This document shows, in pieces, positions 34,124-43,985 of a stretch of DNA of 64,000 bases; position 1 is the stretch's first letter; each line of letters starts with the position of its first letter. This DNA is from Verrucomicrobiaceae bacterium (lineage in GTDB: Bacteria; Verrucomicrobiota; Verrucomicrobiia; Verrucomicrobiales; Verrucomicrobiaceae). The position numbers and the translations under genes were made by a program. The stretch covers positions 158,532 through 222,531 of the forward strand of contig JAIXYN010000022.1 in NCBI GenBank assembly GCA_027490195.1. Reading direction: 5' to 3'. The notes beneath the pieces were generated by a model that saw nothing but the letters and a program-made list of their open reading frames with translations, made no database searches and was not told the origin of the DNA.

Positions 34124-35371
34124 TTATGCCATTATTGGCTGGCGGACGAACTTGCGGGTGATGAGATAAGAAACGGGATGCAGCAGGCCCATGAGGATGA
34201 AGATGGACCCATAACCGAACCAGTGCACCACGTGACCGGTCATCCAGGTGAAGAGCGTGCCGCCGAGGCCGGTGCCAAAGGCGAGCAGGCCTGAGGTTGC
34301 ACCGATGAGGTGCTTCGGGAAGAGATCGTTCGTGAGCGTATTCTGATTCGTCTTCCACGCCATGTGCGCGAAGGTCACGATGCAGATCAGCGCGATGGTC
34401 ATCGTCCGGGATGGCGCGTGATGGATCGCCAACGACACCGGCATGATGAGCGCGCAAGGCATCATGACGCTGAGGCGCGAGGACAGCACGGGGTTGCCAC
34501 GTGCGATGAAACGTCCGCTCATCCAGCCACCAAAGAGAGCACCGAGATCGGCCGCCAGATAGGGAATCCAGGCCAGCATGCCCATTTCGATCATCGTGAA
34601 GCCACGCTGCTCCACGAGATACTTCGGCAGCCAGAAGAGATAAAACCACCACACCGGGTCCGAGAGGAACCGCGAGGCCATGAGTCCCCACATCTGCGGA
34701 TAGCGCGCGAGCTGCCGCCACGAGACATCGCTTGCTTCAGCCGACTGCTTGGGCTCCGCGAGCACAATAGCGCGCTCGGCCTCGGTGATGCGCGGATGCT
34801 TGTCCGGCGCATGATAGAGCAGCAACCACAGTGTCACCCACACCAGCCCGAGAGATCCCGTAATGACAAAGGCGGGCTGCCAGCCATAGCGGGCATTGAT
34901 CCATGTAATAACTAGCGGCGTGATGATGGCACCGATGGCGGCGCCGCCTTGAATTAGACCATGCACAAGCGCGCGCTCCTTTGCCGGATACCACTCACTC
35001 ACCACGCGGAAGGCGGCCATGAAATTGCCCGACTCACCCATGCCGAGCAGGAGGCGCAGCGCACCGAGCGACCACACGCCCACCGCGAACGCATGGGACA
35101 TGTTTGCCAGCGACCACCAGATGATGAAGATACTCAGCGCGATCCTTGCACCCCAGCGATCCACGAGAAAGCCGGAGCCGACATACATCACTGTGTAAGC
35201 GGCGAGGAAGGCGGTGAGGATGTTCGAGTATTCCACATCCGTGATGCCCAACTCCTTCGTCAGCACTGGCGCAAGCACAGACAACGTCTGCCGATCGATG
35301 TAATTGATGACCGTGGAGAAGAATAGCAACGCGGCGATCCACCAGCGCAGATGGGGGATGCGCGTGGTCAT
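34124..35371 (-). CDS. MFS transporter (ACS, hexuronate/organic-acid type)
   Basis: The 415-residue protein has 12 predicted helices. The N-terminal VINYIDRQTLSVLAPVL motif and GFLVDRWGAR loop are characteristic of the anion:cation symporter family that imports hexuronates, galactonate and other sugar acids. The start codon overlaps the stop of the DapA-like gene (ATGA), showing translational coupling. Together with that gene and the downstream enolase-superfamily enzyme it forms a plausible sugar-acid uptake and breakdown unit; the substrate itself is not determinable. Confidence 0.9.
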   Translation of the reverse strand: MTTRIPHLRWWIAALLFFSTVINYIDRQTLSVLAPVLTKELGITDVEYSNILTAFLAAYTVMYVGSGFLVDRWGARIALSIFIIWWSLANMSHAFAVGVWSLGALRLLLGMGESGNFMAAFRVVSEWYPAKERALVHGLIQGGAAIGAIITPLVITWINARYGWQPAFVITGSLGLVWVTLWLLLYHAPDKHPRITEAERAIVLAEPKQSAEASDVSWRQLARYPQMWGLMASRFLSDPVWWFYLFWLPKYLVEQRGFTMIEMGMLAWIPYLAADLGALFGGWMSGRFIARGNPVLSSRLSVMMPCALIMPVSLAIHHAPSRTMTIALICIVTFAHMAWKTNQNTLTNDLFPKHLIGATSGLLAFGTGLGGTLFTWMTGHVVHWFGYGSIFILMGLLHPVSYLITRKFVRQPIMA

Positions 35372-36267
35372 GCTTTCGCGGGGAACTCGGACAGCAGATC
35401 CCCAAGCATGGCATCCACATCACGCAGCGTGAAGGCATCCATCTCCGGCAAGGCCGCGCGCACATGCAGCGCCTGCGCGATGCCACGCTTTGACAGCACA
35501 TGCTTCGTCAGTCTCATGCGATAAATCGCCTGCGAGACCAGCAGTGGCAAACTCAGCCGATACAACTGCCGTGCCCTGGCGTGATCGCCAGCCGCGTGGG
35601 CTTTCCACAGCGACACATGCAGATCGGTCAATTCCACTGCAGGCATGGCTCCACACGCGCCGCGATCAAGTTCGTCGATGATGTAACGCGCCCCGCCGCC
35701 GCCAAACACGCCCTTCAAATGCCCGATGCCCGCCTCGCGGATGGCGGTGATCGCCGGCCCCGAGGGCAGTGTCTCTTCTTTAACATAGGTGATCGCCGGG
35801 ATCTCCGACGCGACCTCGATGATGGCCTGCGCGCTCAAGCCTGCGCCGGTGGGGACCGGTGCGTTTTGCAAAATGATCTCTGCGCCGACAAGACCACGGG
35901 CGACCTGATCAAAGAACGCCCGATGCGCCGCAACGTCTGGTCCCAAGCTCTGCGGTGCCATGATCATGAGGTTCCGAATGCCATGCTTCATGGCGATGCT
36001 CCCCGCAGCAATCACCTCCGCCGCCGACGCTGCGCTCGCGCCACCGACGAGCGGCACCTTACCCCCCACCTCCTCCGCTACCAACGCCATCAACTGCTCG
36101 CGCTCGGGCAAAGTGAGATGACTGTATTCACTCGCCACGCCCGGAAAGACAATGCCCTGCGCACCGGCATCGAGCGCAAATCGAATCACGCGGCGCTGGG
36201 CGTCGAGATCGATCTGATTGTCGGTCGTGAAGAGAGAGGGTAGGACGGGGAAGATTCCGGAGAGCAT
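35368..36267 (-). CDS. DapA-family (dihydrodipicolinate synthase-like) lyase/aldolase, atypical active site
   Basis: The 299-residue TIM-barrel protein belongs to the class I aldolase family of DapA and N-acetylneuraminate lyase. The Schiff-base lysine is present in ITYVKEE (K163). The usual catalytic tyrosine of the YNxP motif is replaced: the segment reads ILQNAPVPTG with Gln at 134. The GTTGE loop is also altered (FPGVASEYSHL). It may therefore be a decarboxylating, dehydrating or otherwise specialised lyase for a 2-keto-3-deoxy sugar acid. It overlaps the downstream permease gene by four bases. Confidence 0.84.
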   Translation of the reverse strand: MLSGIFPVLPSLFTTDNQIDLDAQRRVIRFALDAGAQGIVFPGVASEYSHLTLPEREQLMALVAEEVGGKVPLVGGASAASAAEVIAAGSIAMKHGIRNLMIMAPQSLGPDVAAHRAFFDQVARGLVGAEIILQNAPVPTGAGLSAQAIIEVASEIPAITYVKEETLPSGPAITAIREAGIGHLKGVFGGGGARYIIDELDRGACGAMPAVELTDLHVSLWKAHAAGDHARARQLYRLSLPLLVSQAIYRMRLTKHVLSKRGIAQALHVRAALPEMDAFTLRDVDAMLGDLLSEFPAKA

Positions 36268-36299
36268 GCGAGGGATTTTGCTGTGAGATGTGGGGCGTG

Positions 36300-36485
36300 T
36301 TATCGCCCACGTATCCTTAGCCCGGCGCTCGACGCAAGGCCGACATCGTCTGCACTGGCGTTGCTGAAAGGACAGGGAAAGTCATCGGCGTTGCAGAAGT
36401 TATGTGGGATGCCCGAGCAGAGGACATCGGCATCCGCCAGCTGCGCTAGCAGCAGTCTCGTGATGAGGGTGACGGTGCGTTTCAT
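36300..36485 (-). pseudogene. Possible remnant of a secreted-protein gene (signal-peptide start only)
   Basis: In this spacer, a minus-strand frame begins MKRTVTLITRLLLAQLADA, which looks like the first part of a Sec signal peptide. It then degenerates into Cys/Ser/Asp-rich sequence with no domain before a stop. It may be the stub of a deleted exported-protein gene. The evidence is weak. Confidence 0.25.
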
Positions 36486-36503
36486 GCAATAAATTTCTCG
36501 TGG

Positions 36504-37462
36504 CTATTTGAGATGGATCTCGACCTTCTCGACCTTTACAGACTTGGAGGGTGGAAACGGGCCTTTGCGGTTCACGGGGATGGCGATGCTGTTGTCGCCG
36601 CGTTTCAGGATCTCGGTGGGGACAAGGAACTCCAGGCGGGTGAGCTTCTGAGCGGCGGGTTTCTTGATGAGTACGCCGGGTGTGACTGTGGCAGGCTGAA
36701 GGTCGGGAGAAAAGATGCGGGGGTCTTTCCACTGCGCATCGACGAGGTCTCGCTTTAGAGCGGCAGCGTTGAGTTGCACGGTGACTTCATCGTTCTCGAT
36801 GTGCTGGAACAGGACCAGTCGCAGTCGCGCTGCGGTGCCGGATTTCACGGGCTCCCAGATGGGAAGCGTGAGCGATGAGGGCGCTTGATCGTTCCTCAGT
36901 TCGATAGGCAAGGGTGCGTCATTGTTGGATGAGCCGTGCCCTTCGTTGTGAGCATAGCCGCCGCGCCGGTCCATCGGATAATACCTTGCCTTGCCGCTCA
37001 TCGTCTTGAGGCTGCCAATGGTGGAGAAGACCTGAATGTCCCTAGTGTCGGTCTGTTTCAGGCCAAGTTTCTCGGCCTGTTCCGGGAAGCCGATGATTCC
37101 ATTGAAAGCGCCCACGCCGTCTGCGCCTTGGTAAAGATAGTTGCCAAAGACTCCGCACACCAGATCGAGCGACTGGTCCCCGTGGTAGCCGTCTGTGGCA
37201 TGGAAGCAGTCGAAGCTGGGCTCGAGCTGGCTGTCCGGCTGGCTGGCAGCATCAAACACATAACTCATGACGGCATCCAGGTCCGCGCCGAACCCACCTT
37301 TCCGCTGAATGTCGGCTGCCGGGTCGTATTGAAAAAAGATGCGTCGCTGGTGATTCACGAGAGCGACATGATCGGCGGAGAGAGGGACAGACTCGTTGGC
37401 GTGGACAGGCGTGATGAGATGAAAAAAGATAAGAGACAGAAAAATAGGATGCGGGACTTCAT
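36504..37462 (-). CDS. Secreted protein of unknown function with apparent frameshift in the signal peptide
   Basis: From GTG 37358 an intact frame encodes 284 residues beginning NHQRRIFFQYDPAADIQRKGG, but it lacks a good start. In the same frame upstream, the translation (FFHLITPVHANESVPLSADHVALV) shows the second half of a signal peptide with a VHA cleavage site and no start codon. The first half, MKSRILFFCLLSF from ATG 37462, lies one frame off. Adding one base to the T6 run (A6 at 37422-37427 on the + strand) joins them into a perfect signal peptide, so the full protein is about 319 residues. The product has no recognised domain; the C-terminal 150 residues look like a beta-sandwich (LRLVLFQHIENDEVTVQLN...KVEKVEIHLK). 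It follows the CocE-type gene by 13 bases. Confidence 0.6.
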
Positions 37463-37475
37463 GGGTTTGACTTCA

Positions 37476-39167
37476 TCACTTCACCGGCAGCACGATGCGC
37501 GACAACGCCCCAGGCTTGTGATGCACTTGCTCGGTAGCGATAGCGGTCTTGTTGCTAAAGATGCCTTCGGCTGTGTTGGGGTTGCGGTCGTAAAGCGGGA
37601 AGTCGGCACCGCTGATGTCAACGCGAAGTTGATGACCTTTGGCAATGGTGGCGGCGACGGGGCCGAGATCGACGGTGATCTCATAAACTTGGCCGGGCTG
37701 CATCAGCTCGGGTTTGAGCAAGGAATTGCGATAACGACCGCGCAGGATACCGCGCGCAATGTTTTGCGCGAAGCCATCGGGATGCACGTCGATGAGTTTC
37801 ACAGCCCAGTCAGCATCAGGTGTATCGGTGCTGACGTGGATCTTGGCCTCGGCGTTGCCGGCGAAAGTGAGCGGCGCTGTCATCGGCTCGCTGGTATAAA
37901 CGAGCACGTCTTCACGATTTTCAGTTGAGCTTTGATCGACGGGTCCCCACACGGAGGCTTTGATGGGACGTGTTTCTGTGATGGGGCAGGAAGGTGTGGG
38001 GTGCGCGGGATCAGCGCGAAAGGAGTCGGAGGGTTGACTGCTCGTGGGTGCTTCGCGAGTGATGCGACCATTGCCTTTGCGCGTGTTCGCACTGCCTGCG
38101 GAATGCAGGTAGAACGAAGAAACCTTGAAGCCTTCCGGAGGCCAGTATTGGGCATCGTGCCAGACGTTGTCGCCCATAGAGAAGTAGCGCACGGGCGGGA
38201 AGGGCTGGGCCTGTGCGGCGGGGTCTTGCTTGAGATGGCGATCAAACCAGTCAAGCTGCAATGCAAAGGTGTCCAAAGTGGCCTCAGGGCCGAATTCTAC
38301 CTCACCGGTTTTTGTTTTGCCCACGCTGCCGTGATCCCAGGGGCCAAGGATGAGCCGCTGCTGCTGGCGGGTCTTCGCATCACGCGCCTGCTTTTGCATG
38401 ATCATGAAATTGTCAACCGACTCGCGCGAAAAGAAGTCGTAGTAGCCGACGACGTGCATCGCGGGCAGTTGCAGTTCAGGAAGACGCGACGTGAGATCGA
38501 GACGGGTCCAAAAGCCGTTCGGCTCGGGATGGGTGAGGAAGGCATCGAGCCAAGGCATGGGCCAACCAATGGCTTGATCCACATCACTGAGAGGCAGACG
38601 CATCAAGGCCTCGCTCATGTCCGCAGGTTTCACACCAGCGGGTTTCGCGGTATTGCCCGCGATCCAGCCTGCAATGAGTGAAAGCCGCACGGAGCCGCCA
38701 AGGTAGAGGTTGCGATAAAAGCTGCTCCATGTCGCTTGCGGGGCGATGGCGGCGAGTCCCGGAGGATGCTCCACGGCGGCCTGCCACTGCACAGCGCCGA
38801 CATACGAGCCGCCCATCATGCCCACGCGACCGCTGCACCAAGGCTGGCGCGTGATCCACTCGAGGGTGTCATAGCCGTCCTGGCCTTCATGGTTGTAAGG
38901 GGCCATCACGCCCTCAGATGCGCGTGTGCCACGGCAATCCTGCATCACGGCGATGTATCCCGCGTTGGCCCATCGCTCTGCAGCGCCCTTAGCCTTCGTG
39001 CGATCATATGGCGTGCGCATGAGGACCACAGGAGCCTTTGTCACAGCATCATCACGATAGATGTCGGTGGCTAGCTTGATGCCATCACGCATTGGCATGT
39101 TGATGGTTTCGGTTTTAACCTCTGCGAAGCCGGAGGTGGCGAGAAGGAACAAAAGAAGGTGTTTCAT
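37476..39167 (-). CDS. Exported CocE/NonD-family serine hydrolase
   Basis: The 563-residue protein has a signal peptide (MKHLLLFLLATSGFA). The alpha/beta-hydrolase domain carries the nucleophile elbow GGSYVG (Ser about 121), VLMRTPYDR at the core strand and QDCRGTRASEG, the oxyanion/loop signature of the cocaine esterase/X-Pro dipeptidyl peptidase S15 family. The C-terminal jelly-roll domain (about 330-563) ends in the family's LRVDISGADFPLYDRNPNT. It would hydrolyse acyl esters or peptides in the periplasm or outside. It follows the DUF1552 gene by 3 bases in the long minus-strand tract. Confidence 0.9.
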   Translation of the reverse strand: MKHLLLFLLATSGFAEVKTETINMPMRDGIKLATDIYRDDAVTKAPVVLMRTPYDRTKAKGAAERWANAGYIAVMQDCRGTRASEGVMAPYNHEGQDGYDTLEWITRQPWCSGRVGMMGGSYVGAVQWQAAVEHPPGLAAIAPQATWSSFYRNLYLGGSVRLSLIAGWIAGNTAKPAGVKPADMSEALMRLPLSDVDQAIGWPMPWLDAFLTHPEPNGFWTRLDLTSRLPELQLPAMHVVGYYDFFSRESVDNFMIMQKQARDAKTRQQQRLILGPWDHGSVGKTKTGEVEFGPEATLDTFALQLDWFDRHLKQDPAAQAQPFPPVRYFSMGDNVWHDAQYWPPEGFKVSSFYLHSAGSANTRKGNGRITREAPTSSQPSDSFRADPAHPTPSCPITETRPIKASVWGPVDQSSTENREDVLVYTSEPMTAPLTFAGNAEAKIHVSTDTPDADWAVKLIDVHPDGFAQNIARGILRGRYRNSLLKPELMQPGQVYEITVDLGPVAATIAKGHQLRVDISGADFPLYDRNPNTAEGIFSNKTAIATEQVHHKPGALSRIVLPVK

Positions 39168-39170
39168 TTT

Positions 39171-40484
39171 CTATAGTTGGTTCAAACCAGTGAGGGTGCC
39201 GCCGCTGCTGCCGAATGCCGCTGATTCAACACCCATGTTTTGCAGCATGGAGACGAAGAGATTGCACAGCGGCTTGTTCTGCAGGGTGTCGAAGGCGAGG
39301 TGCTGGCCGTGTTTGAATCCGCCACCCGCGAGGAGAACGGGGAGGTTGGTGCAGTTGTGGACATTCGCATCGCCGAGGTTGCTGCCGTAGAGGACCATGG
39401 TGTGGTCGAGCAGGCGTTGGCCTGCGGCGGGTGTCGCGGCGAGCGAAGCTATGAGATCGCGCAGGTGGCGCATTTGCTGGAGATCGACCTTTTCGAGTTC
39501 GGCGAGCTTATCCTTCGACTGACCGTGGTGGCTGAGATTGTGATAACCGTCGCGGGTGCGGTGCTGGTCATCAATCTCAAAGACCGGCGTGGCGAACCCG
39601 TCCACCATAAGCGTGATGATGCGGGTGGAATCGGATTCGAAAGCGAGTCGTACCATGTCGAGCATGAGCTGAATCTTGGGGAAGAACCTAGCCTTGTCGG
39701 CGATGTCCTTTGGAGGAGCAGCCTGGGTGCTGGGCTTGGGTCTCTGTTCCCACTCGCAGGAGACCGTGAGGCGCTCTTCGAGTTCACGCACGGAGGTCAG
39801 GTATTGGTCCAAACGCGAGCGATCCGTGGCACTGAGTCCGCGTTGGAATCCGCGCATGTCTTCGCTCAATACATCGAGCACGCTGCCGCGCTCCCTGAGG
39901 CGTTTGAGTGAGAGCGCGGTCTGTTTTGCATCTCCCTGGATGAACATTTTGCGAAACAAGGCCGCTGGACTGTCCTCGGCGGGCAACAACACGCCATCGC
40001 GTGTCCAGGAAAGGCTGCGGTTGGCCTTGTCGATGTTCACGCCGAGGTTCAGCGTTGAAAAACGTGTCTGCTGGCCCAGTGCCTCGGCAGCGTGCTGGTC
40101 TAGCGAGATGCTATTGCGAAAGCCGCTGCGTGTCGGATCGCGTGCGGCGGTGAGGAAGCAGTTTTCCGTGCTGTGCCCACCCGTCACAGCCGGATGCGAT
40201 AGGCCGCTGCACACGGTGAAGTCGTTCCTGAAGGCCGAGAGTTCCTTCAAATAAGGCGAGAGCGTGTAGGCAGCGCCTTTGTCCTTCGGGAAGAAATGCT
40301 GGGGCAACACACCGAGGTTGTTGGAGATGAGAAGCATCCGCTTGGGCGGTGGACGCAGCGAGCCTTTCCCAAAGGCGGGCGTCATGCAGTCAAGCATCGG
40401 AAGTCCGAGTGTAACGCCGAGGCCGCGAAGGAATCGACGACGAGGAAGAGAAGTGGCGATGTGGGGGAAGTTCATGGGATGCAT
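39171..40484 (-). CDS. Tat-exported DUF1552 protein
   Basis: The 437-residue protein starts with a twin-arginine signal (SLPRRRFLRGLGVTLGLP). The DUF1552 core follows: KRMLLISNNLGVLPQHFFP, SGLSHPAVTGGHS, DGYHNLSHHG and LYGSNLGDANVHN. The fold is thought to be related to the alkaline-phosphatase/sulfatase superfamily, but no activity is established. In Planctomycetes and Verrucomicrobia these genes accompany DUF1592-type cytochrome-like genes. Here its start overlaps the end of such a gene (40472-40484). It is one of two DUF1552 proteins in the window. Confidence 0.9.
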   Translation of the reverse strand: MHPMNFPHIATSLPRRRFLRGLGVTLGLPMLDCMTPAFGKGSLRPPPKRMLLISNNLGVLPQHFFPKDKGAAYTLSPYLKELSAFRNDFTVCSGLSHPAVTGGHSTENCFLTAARDPTRSGFRNSISLDQHAAEALGQQTRFSTLNLGVNIDKANRSLSWTRDGVLLPAEDSPAALFRKMFIQGDAKQTALSLKRLRERGSVLDVLSEDMRGFQRGLSATDRSRLDQYLTSVRELEERLTVSCEWEQRPKPSTQAAPPKDIADKARFFPKIQLMLDMVRLAFESDSTRIITLMVDGFATPVFEIDDQHRTRDGYHNLSHHGQSKDKLAELEKVDLQQMRHLRDLIASLAATPAAGQRLLDHTMVLYGSNLGDANVHNCTNLPVLLAGGGFKHGQHLAFDTLQNKPLCNLFVSMLQNMGVESAAFGSSGGTLTGLNQL

Positions 40485-43400
40485 GGTGTTCCGAGGAAAA
40501 TTTGACTCCGCACCGTTGCGTGAATCAGATCTCGAACCCGATAACTATTCGCGGCACACGCATCGAGCATGGACTCGATTTCAGCGCGATCCACGAAGCC
40601 AACGGGCGTACCGGTGGCGTGAAGGACGAGGTGATGAAGGAGGTTGCGGGCGAGTTGGCGCGGGTTGGCAGCGAGGATGCGTTTCACGTCGTGGATGTCG
40701 CGGAAGGACTCGCCGCTAGGGAGTTTGCCGGAGGCATCAACGGCCTGGCCGACGAAGTAAGTGTAGGGATGGCCGGCAGGGTCGAAGCCGGTAATCTTCT
40801 CGCCGCGCTCCATGCCACGATAGCGATCACGCCATGCGCCCATCACATCGAAATTCTCCAAAGCGAAGCCGATGGGGTCGAACTTCGCATGACAGGCAGC
40901 GCAAGCTTTCGACGAGGTGTGCTTGGCGAGCAGATCGCGGATCGTGGCAGCACCGCGGATGTCTGGCTCGACGGCGGGCACGCTCTTGGGCGGTGGCGAG
41001 GCGGGCTGGCCGAGCAGCTTTTCCATGATCCACACACCGCGCAGCACGGGTGATGTCGTGGTGCCGTTCGCAGTGTGCTTCATAAGCGCGGCCTGAGTGA
41101 TGAGGCCTCCAAAAGCGCTACCTTTGGGCAATGCAACGCGCTGCATGGCGGAGCCCGATACACGCGGCAGATCATAGTGCAGCGCGAGGCGATCATTCAC
41201 AAAGGTGAAGTCTGCCGTGACGAGCGTGGTGGCAGGCAAGTTCTCACGTACCATCGCCTTCAAGAAGGCCTGCGTCTCATGTGCCATCGAATCCACGAGG
41301 TAGTCATCTTTGCGATACTCAGGATACAAACGCTCGTCCGGGATGTCGCGCCGCAGCTTGCGGAGATCGAGCCATTCATCGGCGAACATGCTGACGAACT
41401 GATCGAAGCGCGGATCAGCGATGAGGCGATCGGTTTGGGCCTTGAGCGTGGCGGCATCGCGCAAACGTCCATTCCTGGCAAGCACCATGAGTTCTTCATC
41501 AGGACGCTGATTCCAGAAGAGATGCGAGAGCCGCGCGGCGATATCGAATTGAACGTCTGCAGAACCTGAACGTGGCTCGGCGAGATAAAGGCAGTGTGAG
41601 GAGCATAGCAGGCTTTGATAGCCCGCGAGCATCGCATCGGCGAAGGTCGTGCCAGCATCGAGCTTTGCGCGGATGAATTTGAGGAATGGCTCAAGCGCCT
41701 TTTCGCTCATCGGGCGCAAGGCAGCGATGGCGGCGAAACGGCGAAACAACCGCTCTGCATCGGCTGCCGTGCCCTTCTCAGGTGAAACATCATCAAACAA
41801 TACATGATGCGAGGCAGGTGGCCATTGCGAAGCGACGAGCGGTCCGGTGACTTCGAGCCATTGGATCGCCACACCGCGATGACCTTCCGCAGGCATGGGA
41901 GGGTAATCATAGAAGAAGCCGCCATCCGTGCGAATGAAAGGCACCGGCAGGCCCAGTGGGCTGTATTCAAAAGTCTCGCCTGCCTTGAGATAAATCGTCG
42001 TCTCAAACTCTCGGGCCTCAGGTTGCAAATCCATCCAGCCGCCGGTCTCGCGTACATCGCCTGAAACATCGGGTCCTGATGGCTGCCGCGCACGGAAGCT
42101 CATCGCGATGGGGTCATTTGCTGGCGCCAGTCTGAAATCCCGCACCTGCCGTACCGCACGCCCTTTGAACCGCACGCGAAACGCGCCGCCAGCCTTTGCA
42201 CGAAAGCCCTGAGGGTAGCCATAGTAAGGCCAGGTCGCCGAGCGAAAGAGCGCCATCTCCAGCGTTGGATCACTCCGCTGCGCAGGTGTCATCGTTTTCA
42301 CCTCCTCATTGGTGATGGGCACCATACGATTGTCCCGTGCGAAGAACATCGCCTCACGCTCGCCGAAGGTATTGAGGCCGGGAAACAACTGCAGACCGGT
42401 GAAGCGCTGCGTGACCGGCTTCGGTGGCGGAACACTCCCAGCCATGGCGGTGCGGAGCGCTGTCTCAGCAGCATCGAGATAAGCATCCAACTGCACGCGC
42501 GATACATCAAGCATGGCGGACACCTTCGTGAAGCCATGCGAATCGCGGTCTTCGGGCAACTTGTCACGAATGTCGAGATCAGGCAGCTTCAAGAGCTCAC
42601 GCAGATTGTTTTCAAACTCCACCCTCGTGAGCCTGCGCACAGGGCCACGACCCGTTTTGGCCAATTCGGCCTTTGCTGCCGCCAGCAACTTCGCACTCAG
42701 CTCCCGGGAAAATTCATGGCGCTCTTCCTTACTCACCTTCGACTTCTCTGGTGGCGGCATATCACTCTTATCGACCAGATCAAACACCTGCGTCCACCGC
42801 GAACGCTTCGCGGCATCACTGAGGTTGAAATCGAGTGCGGTGATATCGAAGTCGCCTTTCGCCGTGCTGCCATCATGGCAGTCGATGCAATGCTTGTCGA
42901 TGAAAGAGGAAAGGCTGCTGCTGGTGGAGGTTGGTGTGACTGACTTTGAAGACAAAGCATCAAAGACATGAACATTCGTGATGCGCATCTCTTCGATGCC
43001 GCTGCCTTTGTCGATTGCGCCTTCGATTTGATCCACCAACTGATCGCGCGTGAGCCGCCACACCACCTTTCCAGTCGGATCAATCTCAGCCAGCAAATCA
43101 CGCCCCTCGTCAGGCTTTTGAATATGATAGTCACCGCAAGCGATGAGGACGTTGCCATTGGCAAGACTGGACATGCCGAGCAGGTAACGACACTTCAGAT
43201 CAAGGTCCTCAATGGTCCAGCAGCCGAGTTTCTTCCCATCCGCACTGAGGTGCAGCAATTGACATCCCGTGGACGTGGAAACCCACAAGGAACCATCTGC
43301 GACTGGCAGAACAGCGAAGGCTTTCTTCACCGTAGGCGAAGGCTTCAGCAGCGGATCCAGCGGTATCGTCTGCAAGACACGCCCTGTTCCCGTTTCTACC

Positions 43401-43891
43401 TTTAGCACTGTTTTGCGTCCGTATTGCCCCACCCAAAAAGCATTGTCACCCGGCACTTCACGAATCATGCGATAGCGAAAGTGCAGCGGATCGTCCTTAA
43501 GATCGGGCAAGAGCGTCTCGCTCACGATGGCACCGCTGCGATCCACGATGCGGATTTGACTCACGCCGCTGTCCATGAGCGCGAACTTCTTCCCGCCTTC
43601 AAGCACCGCCACGCTATTGGCCTCCGCGCCTTTCGCGCCTGCAACGGCCTTGTGTTCCAGCACGAGCTTCTTCGCCGCATCAAATACCGCTAAACCGCCT
43701 TTGTGCGCATACGCGATTCCACCGTCCGGAAGCCGCCTAGCATCGTAAATGCCGCCATGGCCTGGATGCTTCAGTCGATCGGTCACCCTGCCCTCGCGAT
43801 TGATCTCGATGACTTGGTTGTCCGCCGCGAGCAGGTAACGCTCCTCGGCTTGGGCGAAGGTGGTGAGGAGAAAGAATAGAAGAAGTCTCAT
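40472..43891 (-). CDS. Secreted DUF1592/DUF1588/DUF1585-type cytochrome-like protein with N-terminal beta-propeller
   Basis: The 1139-residue protein has a signal peptide (MRLLLFFLLTTFAQA). About 310 residues of beta-propeller repeats follow (for example DNQVIEINREGRVTDRL, GSLWVSTSTG, NVLIACGD). Next come a cytochrome-c-like haem motif CIDCH and the planctomycete module DUF1587-DUF1595-DUF1592-DUF1588-DUF1585 (about 400-1139). A second CxxCH (KACAACHAKFDPIGFALENFD) lies near the C-terminus. The propeller, otherwise seen in separate proteins, may bind substrate or donate electrons. It pairs with the downstream DUF1552 gene, overlapping it by 13 bases. Confidence 0.88.
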   Translation of the reverse strand: MRLLLFFLLTTFAQAEERYLLAADNQVIEINREGRVTDRLKHPGHGGIYDARRLPDGGIAYAHKGGLAVFDAAKKLVLEHKAVAGAKGAEANSVAVLEGGKKFALMDSGVSQIRIVDRSGAIVSETLLPDLKDDPLHFRYRMIREVPGDNAFWVGQYGRKTVLKVETGTGRVLQTIPLDPLLKPSPTVKKAFAVLPVADGSLWVSTSTGCQLLHLSADGKKLGCWTIEDLDLKCRYLLGMSSLANGNVLIACGDYHIQKPDEGRDLLAEIDPTGKVVWRLTRDQLVDQIEGAIDKGSGIEEMRITNVHVFDALSSKSVTPTSTSSSLSSFIDKHCIDCHDGSTAKGDFDITALDFNLSDAAKRSRWTQVFDLVDKSDMPPPEKSKVSKEERHEFSRELSAKLLAAAKAELAKTGRGPVRRLTRVEFENNLRELLKLPDLDIRDKLPEDRDSHGFTKVSAMLDVSRVQLDAYLDAAETALRTAMAGSVPPPKPVTQRFTGLQLFPGLNTFGEREAMFFARDNRMVPITNEEVKTMTPAQRSDPTLEMALFRSATWPYYGYPQGFRAKAGGAFRVRFKGRAVRQVRDFRLAPANDPIAMSFRARQPSGPDVSGDVRETGGWMDLQPEAREFETTIYLKAGETFEYSPLGLPVPFIRTDGGFFYDYPPMPAEGHRGVAIQWLEVTGPLVASQWPPASHHVLFDDVSPEKGTAADAERLFRRFAAIAALRPMSEKALEPFLKFIRAKLDAGTTFADAMLAGYQSLLCSSHCLYLAEPRSGSADVQFDIAARLSHLFWNQRPDEELMVLARNGRLRDAATLKAQTDRLIADPRFDQFVSMFADEWLDLRKLRRDIPDERLYPEYRKDDYLVDSMAHETQAFLKAMVRENLPATTLVTADFTFVNDRLALHYDLPRVSGSAMQRVALPKGSAFGGLITQAALMKHTANGTTTSPVLRGVWIMEKLLGQPASPPPKSVPAVEPDIRGAATIRDLLAKHTSSKACAACHAKFDPIGFALENFDVMGAWRDRYRGMERGEKITGFDPAGHPYTYFVGQAVDASGKLPSGESFRDIHDVKRILAANPRQLARNLLHHLVLHATGTPVGFVDRAEIESMLDACAANSYRVRDLIHATVRSQIFLGTPCIP

Positions 43892-43985
43892 GGTTGGATT
43901 CGAAAGGCAGGTTGGCAGGTAGGCAGGAGAATCAGGCTCTTCATTCTTTTGCCCCCATTCTTCTGCCTCATGTTCAGCGCTCTGG

